Source: a virus. From it: a DNA stretch of 28,114 bases. The stretch is taken from IMG/VR virus record IMGVR_UViG_3300032224_000517, positions 1-28,114 of that record. The stretch is one strand, 5' to 3'. Positions within the stretch are counted from its first letter, which is position 1. Every line of letters begins with the position of its first letter. Shown here in pieces: positions 7,401-16,534 of the stretch. A program made the translations under genes and the position numbers. The notes under the pieces are model-generated. The model was not told the origin of the DNA, did not search any database, and worked only from the letters and a program-made list of their open reading frames with translations.

Positions 7401-10388
7401 CACAACAATACCATTCTTAAATCGTGGTAAATTTGTAGAATCCAAAATGGTCAAATCTTGTTTATTCAATGCACTTTGTTCAAGCAAAGAAAGTGAGGTA
7501 TAATATTCTAAATTACCAATTCGTTTGTCTAATGTACCAATATCACGCATCGTATAACGTTTGTTATCAACATATTGAACTTCAATGTCGGATGTATTGG
7601 CAACATAAGCAGGCTCACGAAGAATATACAATGTCATCGCACCATCTTTGTCATTGGGCATAACTGGTGTCAAAGATGGATTGCCTTGCAGAACTTCAAA
7701 TGTGCGGTCTTTGTTTAATATTACCTTGTCCGTTCTTGGTAGATAATATTGATAATCTAAAACTATGTCGGAACCGTTCTCAGGAATCTTAGGACCAGTC
7801 GTGGTTGAATCAACATCAAAGCTGACGGTGTTTGCTGTCGCTGCTGATGTGGGTGTTGTCCTAACAGGCCTATAATCAAGGCAATCTCTTAATTGGTAAA
7901 CTTGCCCCGTTGCCTTAGAGGTGTAGGCAGGAATACTTCCGTAATTATACCCAACATACGAATCTACGGTAAAAAATCCTGCACCAGATGAGCTAAAACG
8001 ATTAAACTTAACAACTAACGGACCAGTAGGTGCAGCTGAACCAGCTTTCAATCTAATGGATGAATGGTCATAGAGTGAATCTCTTTGGCCATTATCTAAA
8101 GTGTAACGTGATGTAACATCTGTTGCAGTTGTTGAGTTAGCAACAGTAATTAAAGTGTTGTTAAAATCTAAAACAGAAACCAATTCAATAACATCAGGAA
8201 CAAATAATGATTGAGCTGTTCCTGGAGTTTTGTAAACTGTGTTGGCCATAATGTGAACTTGACCATTTGCAGTATAGAGAATTACTCCATTGTTTGCAAA
8301 AATACTTGTACCACCAGTTGTTTGCACAGTAGCATTGGCAGCAACATATGTTTTACCTTTTGAACCAGGATTACTTGCATCAATAGTTGCAGTAATATTT
8401 GCAACCATATTACCGCCAGAAGTAACAGTAATCTTACGAGTTCCTGTATCTACGGTATATAAGTTGGAAGGAATAATTTGACCAATAGTATATGGTGATG
8501 TGCCTGAAGTCGTTACAACAATCTGATAGTTTTCAGCTTTTGCAGAAGAACTTGTGGCAGCAGAAATTGTTTCACCACTACCAACAGTTAGTGCTGGAGA
8601 ATCTGATGATGAGAATGACTGAGATGCATACAGGCGTTTATAAGAGTATGAAAAATCAGCGATTGTGTTTTGTGCAACATAATTTTGACCAAGATTAAAC
8701 AATAATGGTTCAAGGTTGCTATCTGAAATAAATGTGTCGTTATATGTTGAAGCTAAATCTTTTGATGAAATATCAATGTCAGCTGCGGCAAGACGAGTTG
8801 TACCACTAACTACCGATAATGACTTAACATCATTAAATTCAAAATCAATAGACCAATTGGATAATGCGTTTGGCGTGGTAATGAAAGGTTCAGAAAGTTG
8901 AATTGTTTGAGTTGCACCATTATAGTTTGTAATTGATTTTGGTGTTTCACCAGCACCAGGACCAGTTAAAATTCTAAACTTAGAACCAACATAAGCAGTA
9001 TTAGCAGTAGAATATAATTGTGAACCAGTTATACTATTTGCAATCTGAACATAACCTGTATTTGTTCCTAAAACAACAACATTACCACCTGTAATAGAAC
9101 CAACATTCACATCAAACAAGTATGTGCGATAGGTGTATGTTGAAGAATTTTGTGTATTTGCTGCGGATTCAAATGCAATAGATTTAACACGAGCTGTACC
9201 AATTTTAGTATTAGTAATGGTACCAGCGGTTGTTACATTGATTGTGCTATTTGATACACAATGTAAATCTATTGTTTGTAAACTGTTAATTGGTAAAGAA
9301 CCAAAATGTGTATTTGAATACACATAGTAACCGTAGTCAGCAGTTAATCTTTTATTATTTACTGAATCGGTTGTGCGTGGCTTATCATATGTGATTGTTG
9401 TTGGTGCAATCGTTTCAAATTCGTAACCATAAACATATGCTTTGCCTGGCGATATAATGACATTAGCTTTTGCGGTATTAGCTGCACTTGTTTCTAGTGC
9501 TATCTTAAATGGTCGAACAGTATAGTTACCAGATTCATCATATGTTCTGCGTGCTAAAGTATCTTCAAGCACAGCATATTGTGGATATATTAGTGCGTAA
9601 GTTAAAGTTCCATTTTCAACTCTGGCCAACTCAATAAATTGTGTGTCGTCAGTAGAAACTAATGAACGACTTGTCAATACTAAATCAATTTTATATCTGT
9701 CAGCACCAGGAGCTTGAAAGTTTGAAGCGTCTTGTGCAGGATCCAATAATGAAGTATCTTGTGTATAAACAACAATGGATTCACCAACTTCAAAACCAAT
9801 TCTTGCGCTAGATGATGTGCTATACTTTGAAAGAGCAATAGTTTGTTTTGAATTCTTAATGAAGAATCCATCATAATAAAATACACCTTCATTAACAGAG
9901 AATAGTTGTCCAGTTCCTACACCAGATGTGGAAACATTGGCAAAAATAGGAGCATCTTCAACTGTGCGGATAATATCACCAGGAACAAATGCTGTACCAG
10001 AAACTTGTTTAACAAAAACTGTTTTTGGATCACCTGTACCGGCATCAGCGTCATAGACAACAACAACTTCACCACGCTTAAGGCCTGTAGCGTCAGTAAT
10101 TGTTTTGCCATCAAATTGAGAAACTTGAACTGTAACGCCTGAATAATCAGTATCAACTTTAAGATATGTTGAATCATGGATAAACAACTCACCACCAGTT
10201 ACTAAAGAACCATTCTTGAATACATGGTCACCAAAACGACCAATTTGGCTCTGTAATAGTGTTTGTGATTGTGTTAATTCACGAGCTTGAACTGCATATC
10301 CTGGCTTAAACAATAAACGAAGAAACTTTTTTGCTTCGTCAAAATCGTCATAATACGGATTGACATTAAAGTTGGTATCTAATGACAT
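4458..10388 (-). CDS. Giant DUF4815-type baseplate or tail-fibre structural protein (1976 aa)
   Basis: The N-terminus (VNPYYDDFDEAKKFLRLLF, then PGYAVQARELTQSQTLLQSQ, then GRFGDHVFKNGS) is the hallmark I associate with the DUF4815 family, found in large structural proteins of T4-like aquatic phages. The middle is strand-rich and low in Cys. At about residues 1476-1596 a domain runs from WYDPLAQTFLVS through a jelly-roll-like block (SKARFCFKSKD, VTLQVRSVVNGYPS) to GEHCFVLLSN. About residues 1755-1825 carry two GSGY-type modules also seen in gp6, gp8 and the 835-aa protein. It ends VRDFRAIALPAGN. AAGGAAA lies just upstream of the ATG and overlaps the gp8 stop. No gp9, gp10, gp11 or gp12 homologue is seen nearby, so this protein may take over their role as a peripheral baseplate or fibre scaffold; that is inference. 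Confidence 0.85.
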   Translation of the reverse strand: MSLDTNFNVNPYYDDFDEAKKFLRLLFKPGYAVQARELTQSQTLLQSQIGRFGDHVFKNGSLVTGGELFIHDSTYLKVDTDYSGVTVQVSQFDGKTITDATGLKRGEVVVVYDADAGTGDPKTVFVKQVSGTAFVPGDIIRTVEDAPIFANVSTSGVGTGQLFSVNEGVFYYDGFFIKNSKQTIALSKYSTSSSARIGFEVGESIVVYTQDTSLLDPAQDASNFQAPGADRYKIDLVLTSRSLVSTDDTQFIELARVENGTLTYALIYPQYAVLEDTLARRTYDESGNYTVRPFKIALETSAANTAKANVIISPGKAYVYGYEFETIAPTTITYDKPRTTDSVNNKRLTADYGYYVYSNTHFGSLPINSLQTIDLHCVSNSTINVTTAGTITNTKIGTARVKSIAFESAANTQNSSTYTYRTYLFDVNVGSITGGNVVVLGTNTGYVQIANSITGSQLYSTANTAYVGSKFRILTGPGAGETPKSITNYNGATQTIQLSEPFITTPNALSNWSIDFEFNDVKSLSVVSGTTRLAAADIDISSKDLASTYNDTFISDSNLEPLLFNLGQNYVAQNTIADFSYSYKRLYASQSFSSSDSPALTVGSGETISAATSSSAKAENYQIVVTTSGTSPYTIGQIIPSNLYTVDTGTRKITVTSGGNMVANITATIDASNPGSKGKTYVAANATVQTTGGTSIFANNGVILYTANGQVHIMANTVYKTPGTAQSLFVPDVIELVSVLDFNNTLITVANSTTATDVTSRYTLDNGQRDSLYDHSSIRLKAGSAAPTGPLVVKFNRFSSSGAGFFTVDSYVGYNYGSIPAYTSKATGQVYQLRDCLDYRPVRTTPTSAATANTVSFDVDSTTTGPKIPENGSDIVLDYQYYLPRTDKVILNKDRTFEVLQGNPSLTPVMPNDKDGAMTLYILREPAYVANTSDIEVQYVDNKRYTMRDIGTLDKRIGNLEYYTSLSLLEQSALNKQDLTILDSTNLPRFKNGIVVDSFDGTSVADVTNSDYSIAVDPKKKEVRPTFNITSHLLTFDSANSSNYLKAGPILLPTATHTVFVDQNKSSKVYNINPFNIVNYIGKIQLDPPSDVWIDTNKQPDVLVNLEGDKDAWALITKDAYSYEWGNWETYWTGSNSSSYTYLSRPAIIQVTTTTTTDAQTRSGVFSKVVPSTITQSLGDRVIDVSIIPYMRERGILFTCSDFKPSTELYGFFDNINVNKYVARANKFTLSSNNLGYITQSGNPEAVNVTNTATSTVNATAYIVRTSNKEAFVVNLSPSTLLNGATMNLVGQSSGTSIKINGYDHYSGFVTSATSNTIVLSVDATSANNIGDYAGSTVYIVSGTGAGQSATVSSYTAGTRTLAIVGSWTTTPTSNSVYSIGNLTTTAAGDVAGVFNIPNGVFRIGEKNFRLIDTSSGDIGASSTNGDATFFAQGLLQKTENTIISATVPTIQRAAVQDNRVVTTTSVTSRVIGWYDPLAQTFLVSPSNYSQGIFLSKARFCFKSKDTTVPVTLQVRSVVNGYPSTSLVYPYSTVTLTPDKVKTTTSPDLDDATKYTEFVFDSPLFLQPGEHCFVLLSNSNKYETYAAEIGKLDTVSARQISEQPYQGSLFLSQNGSTWTAEQNSDLMFRLFRYTFDTGTTQTQFNVNYPSANTAYDLMHLIANGISVENTSITYQFNSEKATTGGKTGFLPFTPLNDYPMTDGYGRRVLTTTANTTLTVKATMATTNPDIAPFIDTSRISMIAVENIINDLPLSNSGIVLSSGGTAYSTNANAVVTITGGGGSGATAAAILTNNVVTSIYLTNPGSGYETSPTITLVDANTTPGTGATITYNGEDKKSGGNSNVRYITRKVNLADGFDSGDLRVYLTAYKPSGSNIRVYYKLLSISDPGAFEDKNYQLMTQLNNTNFVSANYNDYREISYAPGVSGTANNSVSYTSGSTSFSNFRTFAIKIVLTGTSTTDVPKVRDFRAIALPAGN

Positions 10389-10401
10389 TTAAACATTTTC
10401 C

Positions 10402-11958
10402 TTAGAATCTAATAACAAACTTGACATTTTCTGCTTGCCCATCTGCTCTCTGAATTTTTTGTGTATTTTCAACATATAATATATCGCCGGTGTATGGTTG
10501 AAATTCGGGGTTAAATTTCTTAACAACTGTTCTAGTTATACCAGAATTTGCACCAATCAATAAACCACCAACTGAAACTGTGCCTTTAACTTTAGTCAAA
10601 CGAACTTCATTGGAAGTTTGAGCATTAACAAAGCCATAGAAATAGGCGTTGTTTGCAGAAACTCCTTGATATACGAATTCATTTAACTCAAAATTTGTAC
10701 CAGCAATTAATGTCAAATTGGTAGTCTGTGATATGACTGTATTAGCATTTGAACTAATTACTGGCGATGTATTGCCATATTTATACGGATCCCTCAGAAG
10801 TCCATACTGTCGGAATGATGTAGCAGTAGAAATTAATCCGTTCTCTGTGGAATCAACTGAGCCAAGTCTTTCTGAAACCATAACATTGGTTGCATCCAAC
10901 TCTTTTGCGGGATTGAAGCCGTGGCCAAACTTAGGTGGAAGAACCACACGAGTATTTGCGCCTGTGCCAGAACCATAGATGGTTGCATTAGCATATGAGT
11001 AACCAGTTCCAGTTACATCAATTGTTACTTTTGAAACCGTTCCATTAGATGAAAGATTAGCAGAAGCTTGAAGTCCTGCACCATCACCTTGAATATAAAC
11101 TCTAGTGATAAATGATAGACTGTTTGCAGTTGTTCCGCCACCGTTTGCTGTTGTAGCAGTATTTAAAACGATTGTGGAGGTGATTATATTTACAGAAGAT
11201 ACTAATGTTCCACTGGCAATACCTGTTCCACTAACAATCATGTTAGCAGCCACATTTGTTGTATTGGCAAGAGTAATGGTTGTTACGCCTGTTCCAAAAG
11301 CAGAAGCATTGATAGTTGGATGTGCATATCCTGTTCCACCACCCGTAACAATAATGGTTGTGATTTCTCCATCAATGACACCAGAAGAACTCACATTGTA
11401 ATCCAATTTGCTTGTGGAGATTGGTGCGGGCACCCATTCTGTTGTTAAAAATCTATTTGACGGTTTAACATTATACAGATACTTCCAAATAAACCCGTCA
11501 GCCGTTGAGATTGTACCGTTTGCAGTAGTGTAATCACCAGTTGGTTCTGCGGTAGAGTTGGCAGAAGAATTATTTGATAAACATTTATATACATTTCTCT
11601 CTGAGGTCAAAATATACATTGGTTTAACATTTAATGTAGAATTTCCAGTTAACAAGTCATCAAGAGAAATTTTATCATCAAATTGTTTGTATTTTGTATT
11701 TGCAGTCCAATTAACACGAGGAATCACCAATTCAACATCGTTACCTGTAATTTTCTTGGCAGCAAACATATTGTCCCATGCAGATTTCTCATCAAAAGTG
11801 GAATCTACAATAGAACTTACATTTGATTCGTTTGCATATGGCACATGATTGCCAATAAAGACATAACCAACAGTTGCTGGTTCTGGCTCGTAGAACGATT
11901 CTTTAAATTGTTCTGCGTTATTAAACGAGAGTTTTTTGGATGTATAGTTAGTTGCCAT
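10402..11958 (-). CDS. 8: Baseplate wedge protein gp8 (518 aa)
   Basis: The landmarks of T4 gp8 occur in order: AWDNMFAAKK near residue 60, VIPRVNW at 78-84 (T4 has a similar VIPRRDW), YKCL at 124-127, DGFIWKYLYNV at 154-164, and a C-terminal GDILYVENTQKI with a final KFVIRF, matching the membrane-free beta end of T4 gp8. T4 gp8 is 334 residues; the extra length lies mainly at about 205-345, where a GTGY repeat module is split by another Gly/Thr-rich module. gp8 forms part of the wedge with gp6, gp7, gp10 and gp53. No Shine-Dalgarno is seen; a CATAAATA box ends 12 nt upstream. Assignment is strong from motif order. Confidence 0.88.
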   Translation of the reverse strand: MATNYTSKKLSFNNAEQFKESFYEPEPATVGYVFIGNHVPYANESNVSSIVDSTFDEKSAWDNMFAAKKITGNDVELVIPRVNWTANTKYKQFDDKISLDDLLTGNSTLNVKPMYILTSERNVYKCLSNNSSANSTAEPTGDYTTANGTISTADGFIWKYLYNVKPSNRFLTTEWVPAPISTSKLDYNVSSSGVIDGEITTIIVTGGGTGYAHPTINASAFGTGVTTITLANTTNVAANMIVSGTGIASGTLVSSVNIITSTIVLNTATTANGGGTTANSLSFITRVYIQGDGAGLQASANLSSNGTVSKVTIDVTGTGYSYANATIYGSGTGANTRVVLPPKFGHGFNPAKELDATNVMVSERLGSVDSTENGLISTATSFRQYGLLRDPYKYGNTSPVISSNANTVISQTTNLTLIAGTNFELNEFVYQGVSANNAYFYGFVNAQTSNEVRLTKVKGTVSVGGLLIGANSGITRTVVKKFNPEFQPYTGDILYVENTQKIQRADGQAENVKFVIRF

Positions 11959-11970
11959 ATTTTACTATTT

Positions 11971-11978
11971 TATTTATG
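11971..11978 (-). promoter_or_regulatory. T4-late-type promoter box CATAAATA containing a stop codon
   Basis: The octamer lies on the minus strand 12 nt before the gp8 ATG. The TAA stop of the 835-aa gene is bases 3-5 of the octamer. The gp8 leader would be about 7 nt and holds no Shine-Dalgarno sequence. Confidence 0.5.
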
Positions 11979-14481
11979 TAACAATTACAAGCGTTTCCGC
12001 ATTTGAGGTTACTGTGAAAGCAGAAGTGACTCTCAATTCCGTGTTACTTATAATGCTACTAATTGTTCTAATTTGTGAGTTGACCGCAATATTGGATCCA
12101 ACACTCATTATACCTCTTGTCACCGCAATATTGAATTTGGTATTAGTACCAACAACATAGATGCTACTATTAACATTGACGGTACCAGCAAGTGTGTTTG
12201 CAACATTAATTGTGGCAGTTGTAACTGTGTTGGCAGCAATTGTGTTATCAATTCTAAATTCAGCATAGTCAACAAAACCAGCTGGGTGAACAAGGTTTTT
12301 AAAGGTGTCTTTAAATTTATCAAATTCAACCTTTGAAGATAACACATAAGCATAATCTACATAGTATTCACGGCCTTGTATTACTCTTTCAGATGACGAA
12401 AGAATAGAATCGGATGTTGTCCATCGACCAGGTAATGTAACATAACTTGATTCAACGGTTGCATTAGCCGTTGCACTTCTATCACCTGAATTTGTCAAAT
12501 CAATTTCTGGTGGGTAAGCATAACCGGAACCAGCATCAATAATACGAATCTTTAAAACTTGACCAGGATTTTTATCAGCAGTTGCAAACAAGTTTTCACC
12601 ATCACCCATTAAAGCACTAACAGAAAGATTGGCACTAGAACCTGTTTTAGAACTAACTGTTATTGTTGCTGGTTTGGTTGGATTATAATTTTGGCCACCA
12701 ATTGGATAATCAAAATATTTACCAATATACTTATCAGTAGTTGAATATTGAAAATTAACATTCACATTCAATGATGTATTTGATGAAATGGAATTAATAT
12801 AACGAGATTGATTATTAATCATAATGTAATCTCCAACACGCAAATCATCTTGGAATATAGTGCCTGTTCCAATAACTGTTACATTTGAATTACCAAAAGT
12901 GTTTGCAGTACCACGAATTCTTGATGGTTGAATTTTAACTTGTGTGATTGCACCAGTAGAAGATACATTAGTTACGGCTGCAGCTGCACCAATACCAATT
13001 CCCATTGGAAAAGTTTCTGCAATTATAACTTCATCTCCAATAGCATAATTTGAACCACCACTATTAATTTGAATTCTACCAACTGATTGTGAGCTCTGAA
13101 CAAACTGTGTTGTTCCGTTGGCAAAATATTGTGCTGATTCAGCTTCTAAAGTTGGAACAGTAGCAAAAGTTGCATTAGCAAAAAGAATTGCCACATTGGT
13201 AATTGCACCAACACTTGTAATAGTTTCAAAAGTTAAAGCATCAACAATTTTGGAAGTAACATTTTCAGTTACTATGGCAGCATTAAATCCATAATTAGCA
13301 GCAGAAATTAAAACACTACCAAAGTCAGCAATTCTATCAGTATTAACAACAAATGTATTGGCGGTATTTGCACCAGAAACATCAATAGCATCAATAGCCA
13401 TACTCAATGAACCAGCTCCAGCCCCAATAACAAAAACATTACTACCAGTTTTAAATCCAGCACCACCAGCTAAAACTCTAATTTGGTTAATAAAACCAGA
13501 AAACACTTCTTCAACAGATGCTGTTGCATCTCTTGTGGCTTCACCACCAGAAACAATAACGGGGTCACCAACATTATAACTTGCACCACCGTAAATAATA
13601 TTAATTGTTCTGAGAATAGATAAACCATGAATTTCAATTTTAATTAAAGTGCTATCAATAGGGTCTATAATATAAGCAAAAGCATTTTCACCATTCTCAA
13701 ATGTTCCTAGTAAAGACTTTGTATTAATATACAATTCAAAAATTGGAACAGAGTTAATTGTTTTTTGTGAAGCTCTTTCAATTACGGCAGTTGCACCAGA
13801 AGTTTCACCAGTAATTTGCCTGTTTTTCAACAAATTAAAATCAAATTCATTGTATAATACTTTAATTGTTGCACCTGTAGCTGGTGCAGTATTAAATATT
13901 AATTTCCTTGTTTCTTTACGAATTATAAAACCAGAAGTTTGCAAAACATCATTGATATAAACTGATATATCAGCTGATTCCACAACTTGTGCAAGTTTAA
14001 ATGTTTTTGTGATTGAATTGCCTGTATATAAACTATACACAACCTGTTCAATTCTAAAAGCATTTTCAATTAACCATTTACCATCAGAAGCACGAAGAAT
14101 ATTTGTTTTAGGTTGAATAATGTCAACTTCTTCATTAAACAAAAGCCTAAACAATAATTTAAAAGACTTTTCACTACCTTTGGCAAGATATAATGGCAAT
14201 ATATGTTTTAACAGAATGCCTTTGTCAACCTCAACATTACGAGGAATCAAAGAAGCAAATGTATTAAAAAAACTTGTTTCAAATTCACCAATGGATAAAT
14301 CAACATCGGAAATATTTCTAAGTTTTTTAGCTTCCGTAGTTAAATCATTCTTTTTTGTGCCTTGTTTATTTTCAAGGAATTCATAATATGCTTCCAAAAA
14401 AGCAATAAAATTAGGATGTTCTTCACGAACAAACTCCGGTACCTGACGATTAATCAGTAGGGAAGTTTTTTGGTCAGCCAT
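11974..14481 (-). CDS. Wedge-associated baseplate protein, gp7 position (835 aa)
   Basis: The first 120 residues are helical and conserved-looking (VPEFVREEHPNFIAFLEAYY, then LYLAKGSEKSFKLLFRLLF), followed by strand-rich modules. Gly-rich modules occur near 298 (GGASYNVGD), 339 (GGAGFKTGS), 485 (GGSNYAIGD) and 651 (GSGYAYPPEI). Two copies of a GTGTxF type module lie at about 534-590 and 777-833. Near 712-746 a conserved stretch includes YYVDYAYVLSS and LVHPAGF. It sits between gp6 and gp8, where T4 encodes gp7, and its start overlaps the gp6 stop as TAATG. A gp7 counterpart is therefore plausible, but I cannot show sequence homology to T4 gp7 (1032 aa), so I leave the symbol empty. Confidence 0.75.
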   Translation of the reverse strand: MADQKTSLLINRQVPEFVREEHPNFIAFLEAYYEFLENKQGTKKNDLTTEAKKLRNISDVDLSIGEFETSFFNTFASLIPRNVEVDKGILLKHILPLYLAKGSEKSFKLLFRLLFNEEVDIIQPKTNILRASDGKWLIENAFRIEQVVYSLYTGNSITKTFKLAQVVESADISVYINDVLQTSGFIIRKETRKLIFNTAPATGATIKVLYNEFDFNLLKNRQITGETSGATAVIERASQKTINSVPIFELYINTKSLLGTFENGENAFAYIIDPIDSTLIKIEIHGLSILRTINIIYGGASYNVGDPVIVSGGEATRDATASVEEVFSGFINQIRVLAGGAGFKTGSNVFVIGAGAGSLSMAIDAIDVSGANTANTFVVNTDRIADFGSVLISAANYGFNAAIVTENVTSKIVDALTFETITSVGAITNVAILFANATFATVPTLEAESAQYFANGTTQFVQSSQSVGRIQINSGGSNYAIGDEVIIAETFPMGIGIGAAAAVTNVSSTGAITQVKIQPSRIRGTANTFGNSNVTVIGTGTIFQDDLRVGDYIMINNQSRYINSISSNTSLNVNVNFQYSTTDKYIGKYFDYPIGGQNYNPTKPATITVSSKTGSSANLSVSALMGDGENLFATADKNPGQVLKIRIIDAGSGYAYPPEIDLTNSGDRSATANATVESSYVTLPGRWTTSDSILSSSERVIQGREYYVDYAYVLSSKVEFDKFKDTFKNLVHPAGFVDYAEFRIDNTIAANTVTTATINVANTLAGTVNVNSSIYVVGTNTKFNIAVTRGIMSVGSNIAVNSQIRTISSIISNTELRVTSAFTVTSNAETLVIVT

Positions 14482-16532
14482 TATCTGTTAATTTGTTCTA
14501 AGGTGTTGACAATTGCGGTTGGATCAGTTTCATCAATTGTAATAATTGAATTTCTCAATGATTGAATAATACCTCTTTCCGCTTCAATATCAATTCTAAT
14601 TAATCCGTCATCAGCATTCACTAATAAGAAGTTGATACTATTAATAGTAATAATGCCGTTATCATAGTCAACTTCACCGGCATTTGCATTAATGATTTGG
14701 CGTTGTGCTAAAGAATCATAATAGATGGTGCGAAGTGTACCAATTTTACCATCAATAACAGCAACGGCATCAGAACCATATCCAGTTGAATCTGTGATGG
14801 TTACAATTGCTCGTGTATAATCTGTTCCACGATTAGTAATTTTAATGCTTTGGATTTTTCCATTAACAACCACAGCTTCAGCAGTTGCGTTTGATCCATC
14901 GCCACTAATTGTTACTGTTGGACTGGTTGTATATCCGCTGCCAGGTGATGTAATTTGAATTTGTGAAATACCAGTATATGATTGTGGACTTTCTTCAAAT
15001 ACAGCTCGTCTTATCACACCTGTTGAATCCGCTACATTAAATTCCGTTGATAAAAGTTTATTTGAAGATGTTCCACGGTGAAGTTGAGCATTATATTTAA
15101 TTGAATAACTGGCAACTTCATTTATTTTAGGAGTAAATCTTTTTTGAACACGAACAGAAGCTTCACTACCAAGAATTGAATCATTAACAGAAGCAATTGC
15201 AGTATCTTGAAAATCAGATAAAACAAAGTATGCACCAAATGTATTTAAATTGGTATTTTTGTAAGAAATAATTGAATTTTTAATTTGTGTTTTAAGTGTT
15301 TCAGCATCCAATGTTGTTTTCTTTGGATCATATTGAACTACACTATTAACAAGTAAATACAAATATTCAGGACTTCTAATTTCAGCAGCTACAGAAACAA
15401 TAGCTTTAGGATTAATAATTTCAGTAATAATTCTTTGTTTTTCTGTTTCAGACAAATAATAATTTGCTTTTGGTTTTAAAGATATAAAAACTCTACCAAA
15501 AACTTTTGGCGTTTCATCTTCACCACCCCAAACAGAGATGGCATCAATACTTGGGTAATGGCTTTTAATATATGATTCATAATCTTTAACTGTAACTAAA
15601 CGATTCTGTGTAGCATATTGTGCTTGTGCAGAATATTTAATAGAATCAACGGACTCTCTAATTGCACCACCACTTGCAACATCAACAACATCAACTACTA
15701 CATTTGAATATACTCCAATTAAAGCAGCATTAATAAAACCATTTGCTTGGTTAGCAGCTGTTCCATTTGTTGTTAAATATTCAACAGAAACAATACATCC
15801 ATCAGTTAAAGCTTTACCAACAACATCATCACCAAAATATATTTCATAATTACCATTTTTACTTTCTTGTAAGAAGTAAGCAGCCGATTCGGAAGTAATA
15901 TCCAACACCTCAGTTACCTGTGTGTAAGTTTCAATATATGTGTTTCCTGCATTTGGAGAAACAGTTACTTTAATTGTTGAAGTATCTATGTTTGCATCAG
16001 GTAAAACAAATATTGCTTTTGGATTAGATAGTTGGCTATAAGTAAAATTATAATTTACCAATGAACCTTCATAGATATTTAAATTTTCAAAATAAAATGT
16101 AGTATTGCTTTTTGTTGCTGTTTGCTGTTCTAATACAACAAAATTATATGAAATATTATCAATCAAGTTTGAAGCAAATGTGGATCCTTTTGGAATAGTT
16201 AATGTATCTGGAGTTGTTGTGCCAGATTCAACAGTTACATTAACAATAGCTCTAGGTGCAGTTGTGGAATATGGAGTATAACCTAAAGTTTTAGCATGGG
16301 AAACCACAGAATCTCTTAATACGGCAGTATCTAAAAATGATTCATTGGCAACCATATTTAAATAATATGAATTGTAATGAGTATTATATGCCAAAATATC
16401 TAAAAGAATATTTAAACCAGCACCTTCAAAATCATAATCTTGAAATTGTGATTGTTGTTTTAAATATGTTTTTAGGTTGGTCTTGATTTGGTCAAAATCA
16501 AGGTCTGAAATTTGTAAACGAGCGTTAGCCAT
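14481..16532 (-). CDS. 6: Baseplate wedge protein gp6 (683 aa)
   Basis: The start (LQISDLDFDQIKTNLKTYLK, then FEGAGLNILLDILAYNTHYN) is characteristic of T4 gp6 and baseplate J-like wedge proteins, and length is close to T4's 660. The conserved NGNYEIYFGDDVVGKAL follows at about 227-242. gp6 dimers form the ring of the inner baseplate, holding wedges together through gp25 and gp53. An extra Gly-rich domain at about 521-615 (SPGSGYTTSPTVTISGDG) splits the C-terminal region and resembles modules in three neighbours. gp25 ends 2 bases upstream and the 835-aa gene begins by TAATG overlap, so the three are likely one transcript. Very secure. Confidence 0.93.
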   Translation of the reverse strand: MANARLQISDLDFDQIKTNLKTYLKQQSQFQDYDFEGAGLNILLDILAYNTHYNSYYLNMVANESFLDTAVLRDSVVSHAKTLGYTPYSTTAPRAIVNVTVESGTTTPDTLTIPKGSTFASNLIDNISYNFVVLEQQTATKSNTTFYFENLNIYEGSLVNYNFTYSQLSNPKAIFVLPDANIDTSTIKVTVSPNAGNTYIETYTQVTEVLDITSESAAYFLQESKNGNYEIYFGDDVVGKALTDGCIVSVEYLTTNGTAANQANGFINAALIGVYSNVVVDVVDVASGGAIRESVDSIKYSAQAQYATQNRLVTVKDYESYIKSHYPSIDAISVWGGEDETPKVFGRVFISLKPKANYYLSETEKQRIITEIINPKAIVSVAAEIRSPEYLYLLVNSVVQYDPKKTTLDAETLKTQIKNSIISYKNTNLNTFGAYFVLSDFQDTAIASVNDSILGSEASVRVQKRFTPKINEVASYSIKYNAQLHRGTSSNKLLSTEFNVADSTGVIRRAVFEESPQSYTGISQIQITSPGSGYTTSPTVTISGDGSNATAEAVVVNGKIQSIKITNRGTDYTRAIVTITDSTGYGSDAVAVIDGKIGTLRTIYYDSLAQRQIINANAGEVDYDNGIITINSINFLLVNADDGLIRIDIEAERGIIQSLRNSIITIDETDPTAIVNTLEQINR

Positions 16533-16534
16533 TT

